A stretch of 64,000 nucleotides of DNA from CAVYUC01 sp963783085. Lineage in GTDB: Bacteria; Bacteroidota; Bacteroidia; Bacteroidales; Prolixibacteraceae. The notes below the pieces were generated by a model. That model worked only from the letters and a program-made list of their open reading frames with translations, made no database searches and was not told the origin of the DNA. The stretch spans positions 248,001 to 312,000 of the forward strand of contig CAWAMJ010000020.1 in the NCBI GenBank assembly GCA_963783085.1, written 5' to 3'. Position 1 is the first letter of the stretch; every line of letters begins with the position of its first letter. Below are positions 60,957 through 64,000 of this stretch, one piece after another. The translations under genes were made by a program, and so were the position numbers.

Positions 60957-63131
60957 ATGAAGCATTTACCACTGCTGTTTTTTTTATATTTTATTGTTTC
61001 AGGGGCAAACGCGCAATTTCAAAAAAACGCGAATAACGATTCGGTACCCAACACTTTCAACAAAGATTTTGTATATCACGTTAAAAAGAAACAATCTGAA
61101 ATTGTGATTGATGGAGTGATTAACGAGCCTGATTGGAAAATGGCGGAAAAAGCGACTGACTTTTACCGCGTGCTTCCGGTTGATACAGGATTGGCCTACC
61201 AGCAGTCGGAAATAATGATGACCTATGATGACAAAGCATTGTATATGGCGCAGATTTTTTATGATACCATTCCCGGAAAGCGGGTGATGGAATCGTTCCG
61301 CCGTGATTTTGTTTTTGGCAACAACGACAACCTGCTGGTGTTTTTCGACACTTTTCTCGATCAAACAAATGGTTTTTCATTTGGAGTTTCGGCATCTGGG
61401 GCGAAATGGGACGGAACGATGAGCGAAGGCCATTCGGTAAACCTCGACTGGGATTGCAAATGGGAATCGAAAACAAAAAATTACGACAACCGGTGGGTAA
61501 CCGAAATGCGCATTCCGTTTAAATCAATCCGCTATCCGGCAAACAGCCAGCAGTGGAATGTAAACTTCAGCCGCCTTGATTTAAAATCGAACGAAAAATC
61601 AGCATGGGCGCCCGTTCCGCGCCAGTTTCCTACCGCATCACTCGCATATACGGGAGTGATGGAATTTGAAGAACCATTACCAAAACCATCGACACAATTC
61701 TCATTGATTCCATACATTTTTGGAAGCTATGCCCACGACTTTGAAGCAGGAACAGGAGCAGAGTACAAAAAAGATTTCGGATTTGATGCCAAAATCGGAA
61801 TTTCTTCATCGATGAACCTCGACCTGACCTACAATCCCGATTTTGCGCAGGTGGAAGTCGATCAGCAGGTAACCAACATCGACCGTTTTGAATTGTTTTT
61901 TCCTGAAAAGAGACAGTTTTTTCTCGAAAATGCCGATTTGTTTGCTGGCTTCGGAAGCATGGATGTCACCCCGTTTTTTTCGCGCCGAATCGGGTTGGAT
62001 GCCCCTGTTCTGGCCGGCGCCCGGCTCAGCGGGAAAATCGGGAACGATTGGCGGATTGGATTTATGAACATGGCCACCCAGGAAACCAGTAACCATCTGG
62101 CAAGGAATTATGCAGTCGCTTCGGTTCAGAAGAAAGTTTTCGCCCGTTCCAATTTCGGATTCATTCTCGTTGACAAAGAATACTTTAACCAGCCGGCTGA
62201 TACAGTGATGTATAATCGTGTGGCCGGTTTCGATTACAACCTGGCCAGTAAAGACAACATCTGGACCGGGAAGTTTTTTTACCACCGATCTTTTCAGCCT
62301 GAAAGCCCCGACCACCAGTTTGCACAAGGGTTTGGAATTGCCTACAATACAAAACATCTGCAATTGGAACTGATGCAACGCTCAGTTGGTGAGAATTACA
62401 AGGCCGAGGTCGGATATGTGCAGCGAACCGGGTACAATTTTATCAGTCCGGAAGCTGCCTACCTTTTTGTACCCAACAAACGCGTGGTAAGCCATGGTGT
62501 TTTTATCGACTTCAGGTACTATTTCAATATGGATTTCGCTAAAATAGAACATGAAAATATATTTCGCTATGAATTTGAGTTTCAGGATCGTTCCCAATTT
62601 TCATTCGGGTATCAGGATAATTTTGTACACCTGAACCGGAATTTCGACCCAACGCACATCAGCGAAACCTTTTTACCGTCAGGAACAGAATATAATTTTG
62701 GCGGTGCTTTTGTAAATTATTTTTCTACCCGGAAATCGCTGTTCAACTGGCAGGCAGAAGCGGCAAAAGGAAAATTTTACAACGGGAAAATCCAGTACGT
62801 CGACGGCCAAATGGGGTACCGGTTTCAACCATACGTGAATTTCATCCTGAATTTCAATTACACAGATATTGATCTGCCGGGTTCGTTCGAACGGGCGAAA
62901 CTTTGGCTCGTCGGGCCAAAACTCGACCTTACTTTTACCGATAAAATTTTCCTTTCCACTTTTGTTCAGTATAACGAACAGATTGATAACATGAATATTA
63001 ACATGCGGTTTCAGTGGCGTTACCAACCGGTTTCCGATATTTTCATTGTTTATACGGATAATTATATTCCCGGAACCTGGAATTCCCGAAACAGGGCCAT
63101 TGTATTGAAAATGACATACTGGTTGAATTGA
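60957..63131 (+). CDS. CBM9-like/DUF5916 outer-membrane protein, second copy
   Basis: A 724-residue paralogue of the preceding gene, similar over its full length: VIDGVINEPDWKMAEKATDF, FRRDFVFGNNDNLLVFFDTF, FELFFPEKRQFFLENADLF, PFFSRRIGLDAPVL and the same C-terminus IPGTWNSRNRAIVLKMTYWLN. Signal peptide ends GANAQ. ATG 60957 is used; further in-frame starts (60948 ATG, 60915 TTG on the promoter) are less suitable. Tandem duplicate; role unknown. Confidence 0.85.
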   Translation: MKHLPLLFFLYFIVSGANAQFQKNANNDSVPNTFNKDFVYHVKKKQSEIVIDGVINEPDWKMAEKATDFYRVLPVDTGLAYQQSEIMMTYDDKALYMAQIFYDTIPGKRVMESFRRDFVFGNNDNLLVFFDTFLDQTNGFSFGVSASGAKWDGTMSEGHSVNLDWDCKWESKTKNYDNRWVTEMRIPFKSIRYPANSQQWNVNFSRLDLKSNEKSAWAPVPRQFPTASLAYTGVMEFEEPLPKPSTQFSLIPYIFGSYAHDFEAGTGAEYKKDFGFDAKIGISSSMNLDLTYNPDFAQVEVDQQVTNIDRFELFFPEKRQFFLENADLFAGFGSMDVTPFFSRRIGLDAPVLAGARLSGKIGNDWRIGFMNMATQETSNHLARNYAVASVQKKVFARSNFGFILVDKEYFNQPADTVMYNRVAGFDYNLASKDNIWTGKFFYHRSFQPESPDHQFAQGFGIAYNTKHLQLELMQRSVGENYKAEVGYVQRTGYNFISPEAAYLFVPNKRVVSHGVFIDFRYYFNMDFAKIEHENIFRYEFEFQDRSQFSFGYQDNFVHLNRNFDPTHISETFLPSGTEYNFGGAFVNYFSTRKSLFNWQAEAAKGKFYNGKIQYVDGQMGYRFQPYVNFILNFNYTDIDLPGSFERAKLWLVGPKLDLTFTDKIFLSTFVQYNEQIDNMNINMRFQWRYQPVSDIFIVYTDNYIPGTWNSRNRAIVLKMTYWLN

Positions 63132-63194
63132 TTTTGACGGTTTTTTAAAATCAAATGAAGGAGCAATCCGGCGTACAGGTCGAATAAAACAAAA

Positions 63195-63202
63195 TATCTT
63201 TG
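63195..63202 (+). promoter_or_regulatory. Bacteroidota -7 promoter element before mdh
   Basis: TATCTTTG, matching the two DUF5916 promoters, 67 bases before the mdh start. No clear TTG at -33. Confidence 0.5.
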
Positions 63203-63268
63203 TGCTTTTCGAAAACAAATTGTATTTTATCTGCCTAATTTCAAACCGTAAAAAAATTTCAGAAAAAA

Positions 63269-64000
63269 ATGAAAGTAACTGTAGTAGGAGCAGGAAACGT
63301 TGGCGCCACCTGTGCGCAAATTGTTGCCGAAAAAAACATTGTTAAGGAAGTAGTACTGGTAGATATAAAAGAAGGAGTATCGGAAGGTAAATCCCTTGAT
63401 TTGTGGCAAACAGCGCCGGTAAATTATTACGATACGCGTGTTGTAGGATCAACAAACGACTATTCGAAAACCGCCGGATCCGAAGTGGTGGTGATTACTT
63501 CGGGTGTGCCGCGGAAACCAGGAATGAGCCGCGACGATTTGATTTCGATTAACGCAGGTATTGTGAAAAGTGTGACTGAAAATGTGGTAAAGTATTCGCC
63601 AAAAGCGAAAATAATAGTAGTTGCCAACCCGCTGGACGTAATGACCTACGCGGCCTTTAAAACTTCCAAAAAACCAAAAAATGAAGTGATTGGAATGGCG
63701 GGAATTCTCGATACCGCCCGATACAGGGCATTTCTGGCCGAAGCGCTCGATGTTTCGCCACGCGATATTCAGGCATTGTTAATGGGCGGCCATGGCGATA
63801 CGATGGTGCCACTGCCGCGTTACACTACAGTTGCAGGTATTCCGGTAACGGAACTGATTGATGAAGAAAAATTAAATGCTATTGTGGAACGTACCAAAAA
63901 AGGCGGTGGCGAATTGGTGAACCTGATGGGGACTTCGGCATGGTATGCGCCCGGATCGGCTGCTGCCCAAATGGTGGAAGCAATTGTGATGGACCAAAAA
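63269..64000 (+). CDS. mdh: Malate dehydrogenase, N-terminal part (3' truncated by window)
   Basis: The frame from ATG 63269 is open to the end of the window (244 codons). It begins MKVTVVGAGNVGATCAQIVA (NAD Rossmann motif), has VDIKEGVSEGKSLDLWQ (Asp for NAD), TSGVPRKPGMSRDDL with the substrate-binding Arg, VANPLDVMTYAAF, and MGGHGDTMVPLPRYTT with the catalytic His. These are the traits of the LDH-like malate dehydrogenases; the enzyme oxidises malate to oxaloacetate in the TCA cycle. Family length is about 310 residues, so roughly 65 residues lie beyond the window. Confidence 0.95.
   Translation, partial: MKVTVVGAGNVGATCAQIVAEKNIVKEVVLVDIKEGVSEGKSLDLWQTAPVNYYDTRVVGSTNDYSKTAGSEVVVITSGVPRKPGMSRDDLISINAGIVKSVTENVVKYSPKAKIIVVANPLDVMTYAAFKTSKKPKNEVIGMAGILDTARYRAFLAEALDVSPRDIQALLMGGHGDTMVPLPRYTTVAGIPVTELIDEEKLNAIVERTKKGGGELVNLMGTSAWYAPGSAAAQMVEAIVMDQK

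Overview
The window comes from a Bacteroidota chromosome, most likely a gliding or T9SS-bearing member of the Marinilabiliales/Prolixibacteraceae type, although the exact genus cannot be read from sequence alone. The reasons are a complete gldKLMN type IX secretion (T9SS) core, two PorP/SprF proteins, one type A and one type B T9SS C-terminal sorting domain, several Tat- or lipobox-exported enzymes, promoters of the Bacteroidota form TAnnTTTG, and A-rich rather than Shine-Dalgarno-like leaders. I saw no rRNA, tRNA, CRISPR array or phage.

Layout. 1-6.1 kb: 3' end of a voltage-gated-type ion channel, a lipoprotein, thyA-folA, and on the minus strand a lipoprotein amidohydrolase and a class A penicillin-binding protein. 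6.3-17.3 kb: topA, an arginase-fold protein whose metal ligands have decayed, porP, then gldK-gldL-gldM-gldN ending at a strong terminator, followed by a second gldK-like gene. 17.3-21 kb (minus): three Tat-exported enzymes (Gfo/Idh/MocA oxidoreductase, TIM-barrel isomerase, enolase-superfamily enzyme). 21.2-23.5 kb (minus): a NikR-type regulator and a TonB-dependent receptor, each preceded by the same two-site operator. 23.8-29.6 kb (minus): a T9SS-secreted M1 peptidase, a ROK kinase and sugar MFS transporter pair, and a PqiA-family protein. 29.7-32.7 kb: yidD and a zinc-type ABC uptake operon ending in a translationally coupled zinc-ribbon microprotein. 32.9-37.3 kb (minus): an amino-sugar operon (ROK regulator, NagB/PIG-L fusion, NagB). 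37.4-40 kb: PHP phosphoesterase, ferredoxin-reductase-like protein, LolA-like protein. 40-42.4 kb (minus): der and era. 42.9-49.1 kb: a MacAB-TolC-like efflux operon with odd intergenic repeats. 49.3-54 kb: a 181-bp MITE-like element with a perfect 9-bp target duplication, a gene remnant, a large lectin/PKD surface protein with its own convergent PorP/SprF. 54.2-63.1 kb: GH30 glycosidase, sulfatase, orphan BrnA-like antitoxin, glycerophosphodiesterase, and a tandem pair of CBM9/DUF5916 proteins. 63.3 kb to the end: 5' part of mdh.

How the genes fit together. GldKLMN with PorP would export the M1 peptidase and the lectin protein found in the same window; the second PorP/SprF is probably the dedicated partner of the lectin protein. 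The amino-sugar operon and the MFS/ROK kinase pair suggest use of GlcNAc or related sugars, and the GH30-sulfatase pair suggests use of a sulfated glycan. The most unusual items are the NikR-like regulon with repeated GTAACAC-N14-GTAACAC sites and missing nickel ligands, the arginase-fold pseudoenzyme in the T9SS locus, the duplicated gldK, and the zinc-ribbon microprotein fused by start/stop overlap to a zinc importer.
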